6,701 bases of DNA, taken from assembly GCA_025465145.1 (NCBI GenBank), contig JAODNS010000270.1:1-6701 (forward strand), in the 5' to 3' direction. The DNA comes from Frankiales bacterium. GTDB taxonomy: Bacteria > Actinomycetota > Actinomycetes > Mycobacteriales > SCTD01. Each line of letters opens with the position of its first letter. Positions within the stretch are counted from its first letter, which is position 1. This document shows positions 5,416 to 6,701 of this stretch, piece by piece. The notes under the pieces are model-generated. The model had not been told where the DNA came from. It ran no database searches and worked only from the letters and a program-made list of their open reading frames with translations. The position numbers and the translations under genes were made by a program.

Positions 5416-6701
5416 GGACTTCCGCGACGACCTCGGTCACAGCGTCTGCCAGGGGGACCTTGCGCGCCTCGCCGCTGCGGCGGTCGCGCAGCTCCACCTC
5501 GCCGAGCTCGAGCCCCTTCCCGACGACGAGCACCGTCGGCACGCCGAGCAGCTCGGCGTCCTTGAACGCGACGCCGGGCGAGGTGCCGCGGTCGTCGAGC
5601 AGCACGTCGAGCCCGGCCGCCTCGAGCTCGCCGCAGATGCGCTCCGCCTCCGGCAGCTGGTTGCCCTTGCCCATGGCCACGACGTGCACGTCGAACGGCG
5701 CGACGGACGGGGGCCAGATCAGCCCCTTCTCGTCGTACGACTGCTCCGCGATCGCGGCGATCGCGCGGCTGATGCCGATGCCGTACGAGCCCATCGTCAC
5801 GCGGACCGGCTTGCCCTCCTTGCCGAGGACGTCGAGCCCGAAGGCGTCGGTGAACTTGCGGCCCAGCTGGAAGATGTGGCCGATCTCGATGCCGCGGTCC
5901 ATCGACAGCGCGGAGCCGCAACGAGGGCAGGCGTCACCGGCGCGCACCTCGGCGGCCGGCAGCGTGCCGGCGGGCTCGAAGTCGCGACCCATCACGACGT
6001 TGACCGCGTGCTTGCCCTGCTCGTTGGCGCCGGTGACCCAGGCCGAGCCTCGGGTGACGAGCGGGTCGGCGACGTACTTCACACCCGTCAGCCCCTGCGG
6101 CCCGATGTACCCGCGGACCAGCTCCGGGTGCTTGTCGAACGCCTCGAACGGCAGCACCTCGGCCGGGTGCACGTTGGCCTCGAGCCGCTTCATGTCGACA
6201 TCGCGGTCGCCGGGCAGGCCGATGACGAGCACCGACGTCTCGCCGGTGGGCTGGCGCAGCTGCACGACGACGTTCTTCAGCGTCTGCGCGGCTGTGACGT
6301 CGTGGCCCTTGCTCTGCAGCAGCGCGACCAGCGAGTCGATCGTGGGCGTGTCCGGGGTGTCGAGCACCTCCAGCGCAGGCTGCGCCGCGGGGTCCTGCTC
6401 GGGCAGCGCGCCGACCTCGACGGCCTCGACGTTGGCCGCGTAGTCGCAGGCGGTGCAGGAGACGAACGAGTCCTCGCCTGTCTCGGTGACGGCGAGGAAC
6501 TCCTCGCTCGCACTGCCGCCCATCGCGCCGCTGACCGCGCTGACGACGCGGTGCTCGAGCCCGAGCCGCTCGAAGATGCGCTGGTAGGCGACCCGGTGGT
6601 CGTCGTACGCGGTCTGCAGCCCCTCGTCGTCGATGTCGAAGGAGTAGCTGTCCTTCATGAGGAACTCGCGCCCGCGCAGGACGCCCGCCCGCGGACGCGC
6701 C
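5405..6701 (-). CDS. proS: Prolyl-tRNA synthetase, bacterial type (N-terminus beyond window)
   Basis: ProRS attaches proline to tRNA(Pro). About 431 of roughly 570-590 residues are visible; the N-terminal part with motif 1 lies past 6701. The real gene does not start at the ATG at 6658: the frame runs through RAGVLRGREFLMKDSYSFD, class II motif 2, to the window edge. Numbering from that Met, a bacterial-type editing insertion spans about 55-230, with CTACDYAANVEAV (68-80), TLKNVVVQL with Lys128 (likely the lysine needed for Ala-tRNA(Pro) editing in E. coli ProRS) and GKHAVNVVMGRDF with His217. CPRCGSAL (244-251) follows, then GIEIGHIFQLGRKFT (256-270), motif 3 at SYGIGISRAIAAIAEQ (291-306), and the anticodon-binding domain from about 320 with LLDDRGTSPGVAFKDAELLG (353-372). 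The TAA stop lies in an 11-nt overlap with the ybaK-type gene. Identification is very secure. Confidence 0.97.
   Translation of the reverse strand, partial: ARPRAGVLRGREFLMKDSYSFDIDDEGLQTAYDDHRVAYQRIFERLGLEHRVVSAVSGAMGGSASEEFLAVTETGEDSFVSCTACDYAANVEAVEVGALPEQDPAAQPALEVLDTPDTPTIDSLVALLQSKGHDVTAAQTLKNVVVQLRQPTGETSVLVIGLPGDRDVDMKRLEANVHPAEVLPFEAFDKHPELVRGYIGPQGLTGVKYVADPLVTRGSAWVTGANEQGKHAVNVVMGRDFEPAGTLPAAEVRAGDACPRCGSALSMDRGIEIGHIFQLGRKFTDAFGLDVLGKEGKPVRVTMGSYGIGISRAIAAIAEQSYDEKGLIWPPSVAPFDVHVVAMGKGNQLPEAERICGELEAAGLDVLLDDRGTSPGVAFKDAELLGVPTVLVVGKGLELGEVELRDRRSGEARKVPLADAVTEVVAEVRGR

Noticed and set aside
5460..6443. Plus-strand open frame of 327 codons antisense to proS
   Set aside because: It is Ser/Thr/Pro-rich with no domain, and is fully explained by third-position GC bias of proS.
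1..6701. tRNA or rRNA genes, CRISPR arrays, riboswitches
   Set aside because: No cloverleaf with a T-loop GTTCRANNC pattern, no regularly spaced repeats and no known riboswitch core were recognised; intergenic gaps are all under 75 bases.

Overview
The window is very GC-rich (about 70% or more by eye) and carries a compact block of housekeeping genes typical of Actinomycetota. Visible hallmarks are the order rimP, nusA, ylxR, infB downstream of proS, an actinobacterial-type short NusA, a DUF4439 ferritin-like gene beside rimP, frequent GTG starts and TGA stops, and ATGA-type gene overlaps. I cannot place it below phylum level from sequence alone.

Layout, left to right. Positions 1-2206 hold a minus-strand translation/transcription operon read right to left: rimP (30S maturation), nusA (elongation/antitermination), ylxR (small RNA-binding protein) and the first 97 codons of infB (initiation factor IF2), which runs off the left edge. 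A 68-bp divergent region (2207-2274) separates it from two overlapping plus-strand genes: a Tat-type lipoprotein-like small helical protein and a DUF4439 ferritin-like protein. A 73-bp convergent gap (3090-3162) contains most of a long inverted repeat. From 3163 to the right edge lies a second minus-strand operon with overlapping genes: proS (prolyl-tRNA synthetase, N-terminus missing), a YbaK-type Cys-tRNA(Pro) deacylase, a HAD-superfamily hydrolase and a PLP-dependent threonine aldolase/beta-eliminating lyase family protein.

How the parts fit. The left operon couples ribosome maturation, transcription elongation and translation initiation, a conserved bacterial arrangement. In the right operon, proS and ybaK form a functional pair: ProRS charges tRNA(Pro) and edits Ala-tRNA(Pro) in its own insertion domain, while YbaK-type proteins clear Cys-tRNA(Pro) in trans. 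The HAD and PLP enzymes are probably co-transcribed with them, but their substrates cannot be read from the sequence. The plus-strand ferritin-like pair is an island with opposite orientation between the two operons.

I found no RNA genes, CRISPR array, insertion sequence or phage gene. Most of the window is ordinary core genome. The less explained items are the 13-bp-arm inverted repeat whose right arm forms the end of the lyase gene, the ferritin-like pair, the HAD protein with an atypical motif I, and small repeats and hairpins in the ylxR-infB junction. No clearly new system is evident.
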